From positions 2,767,252 through 2,831,251 of the forward strand of contig NZ_CP004078.1 in the NCBI RefSeq assembly GCF_000612505.1: a DNA stretch of 64,000 nt, given 5' to 3'. Positions within the stretch are counted from its first letter, which is position 1; the number at the start of each line of letters is the position of its first letter. A program made the position numbers and the translations under genes. Source of the DNA: Paenibacillus sabinae T27. GTDB taxonomy: Bacteria; Bacillota; Bacilli; Paenibacillales; Paenibacillaceae. The notes under the pieces are model-generated. The model had not been told where the DNA came from and did no database searches. It worked only from the letters and a program-made list of their open reading frames with translations. Positions 45,167 through 53,328 of this stretch are shown here, piece after piece.

Positions 45167-47215
45167 TTGACCGTCGAACTAACCGGCATTGAGGAAAGAG
45201 AGCTTGAATTTGTTGTAGGCCGAAGCACGGAGACAGGAACCTTTACCCATATTCTGCAAGAGAGCTGTGATCAGGCTTGCCGAATCCTGCATGTGTACGG
45301 CACCGGAGGGATTGGCAAGAGCACTTATCTGCGGCTGTGCCGATCATGGTCCAAGCAAATGGATGCCCTGTTCGTCCTCATCGACAGCAATGACTTTATA
45401 CATACAGAACAAGGGCTTGTCGAAGCGATATTCAAGCATCTTTCACCGGGTTTGACCGCCGTACATTCGGCACCCGTTCATCTGGATGGGCTGACGCAGC
45501 TCATTCATGGCATCACCTCGGAGCGCCGGCTTGTCCTTGCCTTCGACACCTTTGAAGAAATGCCGGAGCTGGAATCTTGGCTGCGGGATATCTTTTTCCC
45601 GGGGCTCCCGAATAGAACGCTGTTATTATTTGCCGGCCGGCATCCGCTAAAAGGAAGATGGATCGTATCTCCGGCCCTGCGTGAGCGCATTTGCCAACTG
45701 GAGCTTCATTATTTAAATCCGGAAGATTGCAGTGAATATTTGCAAAAATGCGGCATTCATCATCCGGCGCTTGTGGAGAAGCTATCGGACCGTACCAAAG
45801 GGCATCCGCTGTCCCTTTCTCTGGCTGCTGCCGCTTACTCTCCCTCCAGTCCGGCCTATGGAAGCGATTATTTTGACGATGTTATTGAGCTGTGGCTGCG
45901 GGAGGTTCCCGACCCGGAATTAAGAACCTTGCTGGATGCCGCTTCGCTGCTTCAACTTTTTCATCATGAGCTTCTGGCCTTTATCATGGATGAAGAGGTG
46001 TCCTCCAAAGCCTTTAACCGGCTGATCTCCCTCTCCTTTGTGCGCAAGTCTGAACGGGGCTGGCAGCTTCACGATTTATTGCGCGAGTACATTCGCTTAC
46101 GGCTGCAAAACCGGGCTCCCGGCTTGTTTAAAAGGCTTAAGCAGCGCGCAGCCCAGTATTATGCCAATTCATTGTTAGCCGCGCCATATGCGGAAAAGGA
46201 TTGGGAAGTCAGTGAATTATTCCGGTATACCGGCATTGAGGTGGCCAGGGCACTCATGTCCGGACAGGAACAGCAGCGGACCTATTATTGGGAAACGGTT
46301 ACATCTTCTACTCTTGCGGACGCCGCAGCTTTTGCGAATTGGAGAGAAAATCATATTGAGCCCATCAGCGGGGTTGGTGTCGATCCCGAAACGGGAACCT
46401 CTTATGCCATTGAATACAGCGCCGAGGAAATCCGCCAGCATATCAAACCGGTGGATTTATCCGAGGTCTTTGCCCTCGATCCGTCTTCGATCAAGCTTCT
46501 GCGCGATGAGAATGGCAGAGCGGCCGCTCTGTTCGTCGTCATCCCAATGCACTCGGGCACACTTCCATGGCTGGAAAGTGACCCGTTGTGTTCACCATAT
46601 CTGGCCTCCCTAACCGTGGAAGAAAAGGACAAACTGAAAACGCTCCCCGAGCGGCCTGCAGGATGGTTTATGCGCTGCACGTATTACTCCGATCTGCTCA
46701 ACCCGGCAATCCGGACGGCCGGCATTTATCTAATTTATTCCTATATGTTCCGGGGCGGAATTCTTGTTAGTTCACCTTTTGGGAGCGAAATCAGCAGGAA
46801 AGTGTATAGAGGCTTCGGCTTCCATACCGTTGAAGGAGCCACTCACATTAATTATGACGGGGTTACTCCGACACCCACTTATGCTGTAGACACTAGGGGT
46901 GCGAAGCTTCAGGACTTCCTGGAGAGGTTATTTTACCGGGCGGGTCTTACGTGGCAGGAAAATGATCATCAGAAGCCGGCGGCGCCAGCCGAACCGGCCC
47001 AAGCGGAAGCTGCGGAATCGGCCGTGGACGGTGAACAGCTGCTAACCAAACGGGAAAAGGAAGTCGTAAGGCTGGTACTCGCCGGATGCTCCAATTCGGA
47101 GGTGGCGAAAACCCTCTACATCTCGGAAATCACCGTAAAAAAACATCTCATTTCGATTTACGCCAAGCTGGGAATCACAAAACGGATTCAGCTTGCCCAG
47201 AAGTTCCCTTCCTGA
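45167..47215 (+). CDS. STAND ATPase/LuxR-type transcriptional regulator of the toxin locus
   Basis: 682 residues. Walker A GTGGIGKST (45-53), Walker B-like LVLAFDTFEEM near 124, and a helical STAND-type region to about 340. A middle part of unknown type (about 350-590) has a GNAT-like feel (YRGFGFHTVEGATH). The C-terminal LuxR HTH runs from about 613 to 680 (LTKREKEVVRLVLAG, SEITVKKHL). Such large LuxR regulators sense ligands and oligomerise on ATP. TTG start at 45167 after GGTGGTGAG. Divergent from the toxin genes, so a toxin regulator is the natural reading; direct evidence is lacking. Confidence 0.85.
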   Translation: MTVELTGIEERELEFVVGRSTETGTFTHILQESCDQACRILHVYGTGGIGKSTYLRLCRSWSKQMDALFVLIDSNDFIHTEQGLVEAIFKHLSPGLTAVHSAPVHLDGLTQLIHGITSERRLVLAFDTFEEMPELESWLRDIFFPGLPNRTLLLFAGRHPLKGRWIVSPALRERICQLELHYLNPEDCSEYLQKCGIHHPALVEKLSDRTKGHPLSLSLAAAAYSPSSPAYGSDYFDDVIELWLREVPDPELRTLLDAASLLQLFHHELLAFIMDEEVSSKAFNRLISLSFVRKSERGWQLHDLLREYIRLRLQNRAPGLFKRLKQRAAQYYANSLLAAPYAEKDWEVSELFRYTGIEVARALMSGQEQQRTYYWETVTSSTLADAAAFANWRENHIEPISGVGVDPETGTSYAIEYSAEEIRQHIKPVDLSEVFALDPSSIKLLRDENGRAAALFVVIPMHSGTLPWLESDPLCSPYLASLTVEEKDKLKTLPERPAGWFMRCTYYSDLLNPAIRTAGIYLIYSYMFRGGILVSSPFGSEISRKVYRGFGFHTVEGATHINYDGVTPTPTYAVDTRGAKLQDFLERLFYRAGLTWQENDHQKPAAPAEPAQAEAAESAVDGEQLLTKREKEVVRLVLAGCSNSEVAKTLYISEITVKKHLISIYAKLGITKRIQLAQKFPS

Positions 47216-47238
47216 GTTAAATTTACTTCTTTATGTAC

Positions 47239-47269
47239 AAAGGGCCGCCGGTCGATTCGGCAGCTCTTT
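47239..47269 (+). terminator. Terminator of the STAND/LuxR regulator gene
   Basis: AAAGGGCCGCCG and CGGCAGCTCTTT pair over 11 of 12 positions, with a short T run only. It lies 24 bp after the stop. Confidence 0.55.
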
Positions 47270-47291
47270 GGCAGCTCTTTGGCAGCTAATT
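47260..47291 (+). repeat. 11-bp tandem repeat, two and a half units
   Basis: The unit GCAGCTCTTTG (47260-47270) recurs at 47271-47281 and partly at 47282-47291. The first copy is the 3' arm of the terminator stem. Probably replication slippage at a hairpin. Confidence 0.6.
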
Positions 47292-47328
47292 GATCTAACC
47301 TGCAGCGCCGGTATTTCAGCGATTCGGA

Positions 47329-47715
47329 CTAGCTATCCTTACCCGTACCACCTTTGTAATGATGCGTATGAGGTCTCATACCATTTACAGTCGTAACTCC
47401 TTCAAAGTAATGGATATGCCCGCCACCCGGAACATCAATTGCCGGACCTGTTACCCCTTGGATGACATGATTATGCCCCTGGTTCACCGACGTCATGGTA
47501 AAATAACGATGAACGTGAGGGACACCTGTTGGAGCAGGCTCGGTAACACCCGCATATTGATGTACATGTCCATCATCATAAGAGGTCACACCCGAAAAAG
47601 GGTGAACGTGATACACGGGGCGACCGTCCCAAGAAGTAATGTAAACATCATGGGAATGCTCGTTGCAAGACTCCCTTCGGTTAAGAAAGTATCCTTTTAC
47701 AGGAATGTTGTTCAC
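47329..47715 (-). CDS. YmaF family His-rich protein
   Basis: 128 residues with five or more HxH or HxHxY-like units spaced about 20 residues apart (HSHDVYITS, VYHVHPFSGVT, DGHVHQYAGVT, PHVHRYF, GHNHVIQGVT, HIHYFEGVT, HTHHYKGGT). This is the YmaF pattern of Bacillus. The His clusters suggest metal binding, but the function of the family is unknown. It has a ribosome binding site AAAGGAG. It stands alone beside the FetAB genes. Confidence 0.85.
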   Translation of the reverse strand: MNNIPVKGYFLNRRESCNEHSHDVYITSWDGRPVYHVHPFSGVTSYDDGHVHQYAGVTEPAPTGVPHVHRYFTMTSVNQGHNHVIQGVTGPAIDVPGGGHIHYFEGVTTVNGMRPHTHHYKGGTGKDS

Positions 47716-47801
47716 AGTAGCAACTCCTTTTAAGTGGTCTGGTAGTAAACTATGTCAATCATCCTGTTAAGGTTATAGGCATTCGTTGAATCGTTAGGCT
47801 T

Positions 47802-47834
47802 AACTCCCCACTTCCGATTTGGAAATGGGGAGTT
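47802..47834. terminator. Hairpin downstream of the FetB gene
   Basis: AACTCCCCA and TGGGGAGTT plus TTCC/GGAA pairs give a long stem 11 bp past the fetB stop. T tracts are weak on both sides. Confidence 0.55.
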
Positions 47835-47844
47835 GTCTTTGAGA

Positions 47845-48591
47845 TTACAGCTTCAACCGGAGATCCGCCGTGAAAAAAAGCCGGTAAATCAGCACACTCA
47901 GCAGCATGCTTGTAATCGCAGCAGATGCGGTGAAGGAAAAAACAATCAGAATCTGATACCTCACGGCGACGATCGGATTCGCTCCGGCGATAATCATCCC
48001 GGTCATCATCCCCGGAAGCTGTACAAGGCCCACGGTTTTCATACCGTCAATTGTAGGAATCATGCTGAATTTCACAGCCCTTGACCTGACCTCCTGCATC
48101 GCCTGCTGGGCCGTTGCGCCAAGCGATAACAGCGTCTCGATCTCTCCCTTGCTGCGCTTGATCTCCTGCTTGATCTGATTGATGAACAGCCCGGAGACCA
48201 CCATCGCGTTCCCAATGGTCATGCCGCTGATCGGAATTATATATTGGGGTGTTGCCTTGACGATATGCAGGCCGAGTAGAATACCCATCATCATGATCTC
48301 CGAAGCGGCAACGGCCAGCGCAATCCTCCACAGTAGTCCCGGGAGTCCCTTCCCTCTTTTGGCTGCGTTCCATGAGGCGACGCATATCATAGTGACAATA
48401 ATGATGAGAATATAGGCGATATGTCCGGAATGAAAAATAAACTGCAGCACATAGCCGACCGCCAGAAGCTGAACCGCCGAGCGTATGGTACCAATCGCGA
48501 TGTCTTTTTCCAGGCCAAGCTTTTGCCAGATCGAGACCAGCATCGTTCCCATTACAAAAAGCAGCGTGAAACTGAGTGCGGTTAATGTCAT
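47845..48591 (-). CDS. fetB: ABC exporter permease FetB
   Basis: A 248-residue permease with seven membrane segments, including PISGMTIGNAMVV and the GLVQLPGMMTGMIIAGANP stretch diagnostic for the FetB/YbbM family. FetAB exports iron and protects against peroxide stress in E. coli. The ATG at 48591 starts two bases after the fetA stop; upstream in-frame codons lie inside fetA. Confidence 0.88.
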   Translation of the reverse strand: MTLTALSFTLLFVMGTMLVSIWQKLGLEKDIAIGTIRSAVQLLAVGYVLQFIFHSGHIAYILIIIVTMICVASWNAAKRGKGLPGLLWRIALAVAASEIMMMGILLGLHIVKATPQYIIPISGMTIGNAMVVSGLFINQIKQEIKRSKGEIETLLSLGATAQQAMQEVRSRAVKFSMIPTIDGMKTVGLVQLPGMMTGMIIAGANPIVAVRYQILIVFSFTASAAITSMLLSVLIYRLFFTADLRLKL

Positions 48592-48593
48592 AT

Positions 48594-49337
48594 TTAGCGG
48601 GTTCCTTTCACGGATTGTATGAACTTTTTGGCCAGTACGGCGGCAGGCTCGGCAAACAAGGTGTCGCTGCTGTGCTCCTGCAGTTCTCCATTCCCTATCA
48701 CCCATGCTCGGTTACTGATTCTGTGGGCTTGCTCAAGATCATGGGTCACCCATATCAACAAGGTCCCCTCTTTCAAATGCCAATCCGTCAGCAGCGATTC
48801 GACCTTCTGTGTGCTGTTAATATCGAGCGAAGCCGTAATTTCATCCAGTAAAAGAATACGCGGCCGGAGCAGCAGCGACCGGATTAGGGAGATCCGCTGC
48901 TTCTCTCCTCCTGAACAATCGGCCGCCGTTTTACCAAGATCTAGATAGTCGAGTCCGAGCTGCTGCAAGAGCTGTTCCGCCAGCTTGGAGTCATAGGCAT
49001 TCCCGTGAAGCCTGCTGACCGTTCGCAAATTATCCTCCACACTGCCGGGCAGCATAACCGATTGCTGCGCCACATAGGATACAGCCATTCTCCACTGCCG
49101 CACATTCATATTCTTATATGAAGTCCCGTTAACCAGCAGGTCGCCCTCATCCGGCGCGTCCAGCAGAGCCAGGATCCGCAGCAGCGTGCTTTTTCCTTGT
49201 CCCGAAGCGCCGATAAGGGCAATCCGCTCCGGCCCGGCGATTTCAGCGGACACCCCGGCAAAGATGTACTTAGAAGCCCCTTCCCCGGTATCCCAATTCA
49301 ATTTGGCCAAGTTATGTATTTCAAATAGAGCGCTCAA
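48594..49337 (-). CDS. fetA: ABC exporter ATP-binding protein FetA
   Basis: A 247-residue ATPase with Walker A GASGQGKST, Q-loop AQQSVM, signature CSGGEKQRI, Walker B LLLDEITASLD and the switch His THDLEQA. I choose the TTG at 49337 because AAGGAGG lies seven bases before it; an ATG at 49379 would put that site inside the gene. Forms one operon with fetB. Confidence 0.88.
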   Translation of the reverse strand: MSALFEIHNLAKLNWDTGEGASKYIFAGVSAEIAGPERIALIGASGQGKSTLLRILALLDAPDEGDLLVNGTSYKNMNVRQWRMAVSYVAQQSVMLPGSVEDNLRTVSRLHGNAYDSKLAEQLLQQLGLDYLDLGKTAADCSGGEKQRISLIRSLLLRPRILLLDEITASLDINSTQKVESLLTDWHLKEGTLLIWVTHDLEQAHRISNRAWVIGNGELQEHSSDTLFAEPAAVLAKKFIQSVKGTR

Positions 49338-49420
49338 ATTCCGATCCTCCTTTTTCCCAGAGAAAGATATCGATCTCATGATTATAGCATTTAAGATATG
49401 AGAATATTAGGAAAATATAA

Positions 49421-49444
49421 AAACACCGCCTTTAGAAGGCGATG
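49421..49444 (-). terminator. Terminator downstream of the small membrane gene
   Basis: CGCCTT, loop, AAGGCG with outer AC/GT pairs, followed on the minus strand by GTTTTTATATTTT. Confidence 0.7.
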
Positions 49445-49468
49445 CTGTGAAGTTTCCTATACTATGTT

Positions 49469-49669
49469 TCAAGGCTTTTTTCGAACACGAATCCATCGGA
49501 CAAACATTAACAGGAAAGCGATCAGCACAATGGCGCAGATGAAGAATGTTTTTATATAGCCGCTTACATGGAGTAAAGAATCTCTCTGGAAAGAAAGCGC
49601 CGAAATGCTCATACATGTTAAACCCATTCCTATAAAAAACACGGCAATCAGCCATTCTATTTTTTTCAA
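49469..49669 (-). CDS. Small two-helix membrane protein
   Basis: 66 residues with two membrane helices (about 6-24 and 41-59) and a basic end (RWIRVRKKP). It follows the response regulator by 66 bp on the same strand and ends at a terminator. The start ATG is preceded by AGGGAGG. Not recognised; position suggests co-transcription with the regulator. Confidence 0.7.
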   Translation of the reverse strand: MKKIEWLIAVFFIGMGLTCMSISALSFQRDSLLHVSGYIKTFFICAIVLIAFLLMFVRWIRVRKKP

Positions 49670-49735
49670 GCGCTTCCCTCCCTAATTCTGTTTCCAAGGC
49701 AAAACGGATTTAAAAGCAACCGGCGAGTCGTCTCC

Positions 49736-50443
49736 TCACTCTTGTTCTCCGGACACAAAAAATTTATAGCCAACTCCCCATACCGTTTGAATCGGGTTGT
49801 ATGTCATCCCCGCCTTCTGGAGCTTCTCACGGATGTTCTTGATATGGGTATCCACCACCCGAACCTCACCCTCATAATCAAATCCCCACAGCCTTTCAAC
49901 GAGCTCCTCCCTGCTGAACGCACGCTGGCGGCTCTGGGCCAATAGAACGAGGAGATCGAACTCCTTCGGTGTAAAATCCACAAGCTCCGCATGAATTCGA
50001 ATCTCCCGCGCATCAGGGAATATTGTCATTTGCGGAAATTCCAGCGCCAGCTGCTGAGGCTGAGAAGTCTGTGTAATCGTGGACCTGCGGATTAACGAGT
50101 ACATCCGGGCCAGGAGCTCTTCGGAATCAAAAGGCTTGGTTAAATAATCGTCTGCTCCGATCCCAAGCCCATGGATTTTATCCTTGGTTTCCGTTCGCGC
50201 CGTCAGCATTAAGATCGGGACCGTCTCGGTTTCTCTGATCACCTTGCATACCTGCCAGCCATCCATATCTGGCATCATGACATCGAGTAAAATGATATCG
50301 AAAGAATGCTTCTTGACCATGGATAACGCTTCAAGTCCCGTAGCCGCCTCCTTAATCTGGAATCCTTCCTTCATCAAATAAATCCGAAGCAGGTTCCTCA
50401 TATTCCATTCGTCATCTACAATCAACACTTGAAGTTTCGACAT
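49736..50443 (-). CDS. OmpR-family response regulator without a neighbouring kinase
   Basis: 235 residues: receiver with Asp at about 54 (ILLDVMMPDMDG) and Lys in YLTKPFD, then a winged-helix domain ending VWGVGYKF. The ATG at 50443 follows AAAGGTGG. No histidine kinase gene lies within 8 kb on either side, so it is an orphan in this window; KdpD and GlnK already have their own partners. Confidence 0.9.
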   Translation of the reverse strand: MSKLQVLIVDDEWNMRNLLRIYLMKEGFQIKEAATGLEALSMVKKHSFDIILLDVMMPDMDGWQVCKVIRETETVPILMLTARTETKDKIHGLGIGADDYLTKPFDSEELLARMYSLIRRSTITQTSQPQQLALEFPQMTIFPDAREIRIHAELVDFTPKEFDLLVLLAQSRQRAFSREELVERLWGFDYEGEVRVVDTHIKNIREKLQKAGMTYNPIQTVWGVGYKFFVSGEQE

Positions 50444-50487
50444 AACCCCCACCTTCTTTGCCCTCTATTGGTATTCTGTGATGTTCC

Positions 50488-50742
50488 TCAATGCTTCCTA
50501 TTCCGCATCATCAGAGGCATGAGTACGAGGTGGGACAGGGGACAGAGCAGAAGCAGACCGTACGTCAATAAATTGCCGGATGATCCTTTCACAGTGCTGG
50601 CAATCAGTAGGACAGCCACCAGTACAATCGGTACGATACAGCATAATTTCATCAAAAGGCTATGTTTCTTGCTCATTCCGTGATCCTCATTGTTGTTATC
50701 GTTATGTTGGTTTCCATGGTTATGATTTCCACAGCAGCTCAT
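50488..50742 (-). CDS. DUF2933-like small membrane protein
   Basis: 84 residues: a His/Asn-rich N terminus with CCGNHNHGNQH, then two hydrophobic stretches (LLMKLCCIVPIVLVAVLLIA and YGLLLLCPLSHLVLMPLMM). The Cys-Pro-x-x-H-x-x-M pattern is typical of DUF2933 proteins, often found with copper genes. The short spacing (about 45 bp) to the response regulator suggests linkage. Confidence 0.7.
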   Translation of the reverse strand: MSCCGNHNHGNQHNDNNNEDHGMSKKHSLLMKLCCIVPIVLVAVLLIASTVKGSSGNLLTYGLLLLCPLSHLVLMPLMMRNRKH

Positions 50743-50892
50743 CGCAATTACCTCACTTTACTTTATCTGATTTCAATCTCTTCATTTCAGGGTCACACTT
50801 TATACTTTTATTCTAAGAAAGGAGTATGGAGAAAATATGTTGAAAAGTTGAGGTAATGATGTGCTTTAAGCAGGATTGCACGATTTCAGGAT

Positions 50893-50940
50893 AAAAAACA
50901 AGCTGACGATGCGGCGTTAACCGGTGTCAGCTTGTTTTGT
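50893..50940. terminator. Bidirectional terminator of the CWB2 lipoprotein gene
   Basis: AAAACAAGCTGAC and GTCAGCTTGTTTT form a perfect 13-bp stem with T-rich flanks on both strands, 20 bp past the stop. Confidence 0.85.
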
Positions 50941-50959
50941 AAATGGAGTTCAGGGTGCA

Positions 50960-52150
50960 TTAATGCCCTGTGTGCGGATTGCCGCCCGAGGCCGGTGAAA
51001 TTTCCAGCATATCATCGATTTGGCTTTGCGCAGCGTTTGTAATGCTCGAGCTGTCGCCAGTGATCCAGGCGTGGTTGTACGGGCCTTCCGCCGGCGAATC
51101 CTGGAATTTCGGTTGGAGCGTCATTGCATATTCCATAACCGAATCCGGCATGCCGTCTTTATTGGTAATAATCAGCGGTGCATGCTTGCCAAGATGCGAG
51201 AACGGAGCCGCAGCAATGGCTAGCATGGGGTCATCCGGGGTCAGGAACGACAGGTTATGCCCAGGCGTGGTAATACCCCAGCCAAATTTCGTGCCCTGAT
51301 CTTTAAACTGGGCAAAAGCAATCGAGTTGGCGTACGGATCATTGCCCGAAATACGGGTTACCGTTCCATACGATTTCAGCTCATTCTCCACATCTGCGGA
51401 CACAGCCGATTCCGGTCCGATCAGATAGATGGCTGCGTTGCCCCCGCGTTTCTTTAATGCCTCCACGGTCGGCGCAGGAATTTCGTCTTTCTTCACGTAA
51501 AGCAGCGGTTCTGGCATATGGGCGATCCAGTTTACCGCAGGCAGCGTGTATTCCGGACTGTCCATAGAGCCGACAACCACAGCCTGCGGCAGTTCGCCCG
51601 CCACTTTGGCATAGTACGCATCAATCGCCTGGGCGACAGCGGCCGGCTCATCCCCTTCGATCTTGTCTGTCTTTATATCGAGGCCTTTTATCTGTTCTTC
51701 AACGCTTGCGGAGACAGGACCAACAATGACGATTTGGATGTTATCGTTCGTTTCCGCGCCCATCGGCTTCAAACGCTTTAATTCCTCCAGGGTAGCTTCG
51801 GGGACTTTGTCCTTCTCGAAGAAGAGAACCGGGCCATTGCTCGGATGGTGAATCAAATCGGTGCTCACGGCCGCAATCTGCCAGTTGCTAACGTCCGTCA
51901 ACACGACGCTTGCCGGTCTGTTGCTATCGGATACCGCTGTCCAGAGGGTCCGGGAGACCAGAACGGCCGCCTCAATCGGATCGGATGTATTAATTCGCGT
52001 CGTGTTCTTTGTGCCAATCCAAGGAACGGCTACCGATGCTGTGCCGGTATCTTGAGCCGCCGGTTCCGGCGCTTTATTCCCGATTTGGCATCCGGCCAGG
52101 ACTGCGCTTAGCACTAAAGTGATACTTACTACCGCTATACCTTTTTTCAT
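50960..52150 (-). CDS. Lipoprotein with cell wall binding repeat 2 (CWB2) domains
   Basis: 396 residues. Lipobox LAGC (Cys at about 21), then repeated CWB2-like units of about 100 residues (SDPIEAAVLVSRTLWTA, VVLTDVSNWQIAAV, VGPVSASVEEQI, LIGPESAVSADVENEL, RISGNDPYANSIAFAQF). CWB2 domains bind secondary wall polymers. The N-terminal lipid anchor makes this a membrane-bound relative. A perfect Fur-like palindrome lies 80 bp upstream. ATG at 52150 after GCGGAGGT. Confidence 0.85.
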   Translation of the reverse strand: MKKGIAVVSITLVLSAVLAGCQIGNKAPEPAAQDTGTASVAVPWIGTKNTTRINTSDPIEAAVLVSRTLWTAVSDSNRPASVVLTDVSNWQIAAVSTDLIHHPSNGPVLFFEKDKVPEATLEELKRLKPMGAETNDNIQIVIVGPVSASVEEQIKGLDIKTDKIEGDEPAAVAQAIDAYYAKVAGELPQAVVVGSMDSPEYTLPAVNWIAHMPEPLLYVKKDEIPAPTVEALKKRGGNAAIYLIGPESAVSADVENELKSYGTVTRISGNDPYANSIAFAQFKDQGTKFGWGITTPGHNLSFLTPDDPMLAIAAAPFSHLGKHAPLIITNKDGMPDSVMEYAMTLQPKFQDSPAEGPYNHAWITGDSSSITNAAQSQIDDMLEISPASGGNPHTGH

Positions 52151-52230
52151 CGTTTACCTCCGCTTTGAATTTTAAATTAATACCACTTTAACTTAAAAAT
52201 ATGTAGAAATGATGTGGAATCAATTTATAT

Positions 52231-52245
52231 TAATAATGATTATTA
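52231..52245. promoter_or_regulatory. Fur-like palindrome upstream of the CWB2 lipoprotein
   Basis: TAATAATGATTATTA is a perfect 7-1-7 palindrome, close to the Bacillus Fur consensus. It lies between two divergent genes, so it could control either. Confidence 0.6.
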
Positions 52246-52332
52246 GATTGGAGTCAGCCTCGAAAAAGTCAGGCATGCGCTTTAACCCAAGCCACATACG
52301 ATAAAATATAAACAAGCAGGGGGTTATTGCTC

Positions 52333-52917
52333 ATGACAACAAACTGGATCATTGCCGCCGTCTTCTACGCTTTGATAGCTTGCTGGTCGCTTGGCTTTAT
52401 CTACCGGTTCCGCTTTGCCGTAACGGGCACTATTGCAATGATTACACCGATGGCTTGCGGGATGGTTATCGGCTTTGGTGAAGGGACGATTGTTGGCGCC
52501 GCATTTTCAGTAAATCCCTTCCTCTCCATGTTGACCAGTGTGCTGATCGGTATACTTGCTGGAGGAATAATCGGCTCTCTAATCTCTGTTGGAGCATTTC
52601 TGAACGGAGCATTATCCGGCATGATGGCCGGCTTGATGGGAGCGATGCTAATGGTGATGCTTCCTTCGTCCGAGTGGAATCGGGTGATTTTTATTTTTAT
52701 GGCCATTGGTGGTTTCCTCCAATTTGTTCATACGCTTATGCTCCAAGGCCAAATCGAGGAACCGTTACTGAAACGCTCCAACTGGATCTTTCGGACCCCT
52801 TCCCTTATGTTTCTGGCAGCCGCTGTATTCCTCATCCTTTACACCGCAGGCAGTGCATCCGGCGCTACCCTTCCAGACCCCAAGCATCCAAACCACTCGA
52901 TGATGAATATGAAATAA
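52333..52917 (+). CDS. Hypothetical polytopic membrane protein
   Basis: 194 residues with six hydrophobic segments. Helices 3 and 4 are Gly/Met-rich (GILAGGIIGSLISVGAFLNG, MMAGLMGAMLMVML) and the C terminus ends in a Met/His tail (HPNHSMMNMK), possibly metal-binding. The start ATG lies nine bases after AGGGGG; a TTG two codons upstream is possible. Not recognised. Confidence 0.8.
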   Translation: MTTNWIIAAVFYALIACWSLGFIYRFRFAVTGTIAMITPMACGMVIGFGEGTIVGAAFSVNPFLSMLTSVLIGILAGGIIGSLISVGAFLNGALSGMMAGLMGAMLMVMLPSSEWNRVIFIFMAIGGFLQFVHTLMLQGQIEEPLLKRSNWIFRTPSLMFLAAAVFLILYTAGSASGATLPDPKHPNHSMMNMK

Positions 52918-52955
52918 TGCCGGGCTATCTACTAAAAATCTACATAAATTCAACA

Positions 52956-52973
52956 TAATTTACTGGTAAATTA
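52956..52973. promoter_or_regulatory. Palindrome upstream of the actin-like operon
   Basis: TAATTTAC, two bases, GTAAATTA: perfect 8-bp arms, 47 bp before the first gene. It may be an operator or a ParR-type binding site; no clear array of iterated repeats was found. Confidence 0.4.
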
Positions 52974-53019
52974 AGTATAGAAATAGGTAAAAATCCGGTA
53001 TTGAAGGAGTTGAACCGTC

Positions 53020-53301
53020 TTGCTTTTCAACAAATGGTTTGCCGATTCCATTTCATTTTTTCTTCTCCTCTTCATCCTTCTTACCTTGGTTACGGTTGCC
53101 ATGGGAATATTGAGATTTATTGATTTGTATACCAAATCTGCTAACCGGAACCACCCGCCCGAGCTCCGTTCTGAAAACATCATCCAACCTCAAGACTCTC
53201 AAGACCGCTATGCGGAGCAGCGCGAAAACAGCCTTGCACTCGATTATGTAAAGCGGAACTTTTTTGGTGAAACTGCCGTCTCTTTGGAAAATAAGCAGTA
53301 G
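53020..53301 (+). CDS. Small membrane-anchored protein, first gene of the actin-like operon
   Basis: 93 residues with one membrane helix (about 12-35) and a polar tail. TTG start at 53020 after AAGGAG. It lies 27 bp ahead of the ParM-like gene, in the same direction. Not recognised; it could anchor the filament system to the membrane, which is inference from position. Confidence 0.65.
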   Translation: MLFNKWFADSISFFLLLFILLTLVTVAMGILRFIDLYTKSANRNHPPELRSENIIQPQDSQDRYAEQRENSLALDYVKRNFFGETAVSLENKQ

Positions 53302-53328
53302 GACAAGCCATTAAGGGAGGATATTGAC

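Noticed and set aside
49407..49697. A second frame over the small membrane gene
   Set aside because: It overlaps the 66-residue two-helix protein, which has a better ribosome binding site and clear helices.
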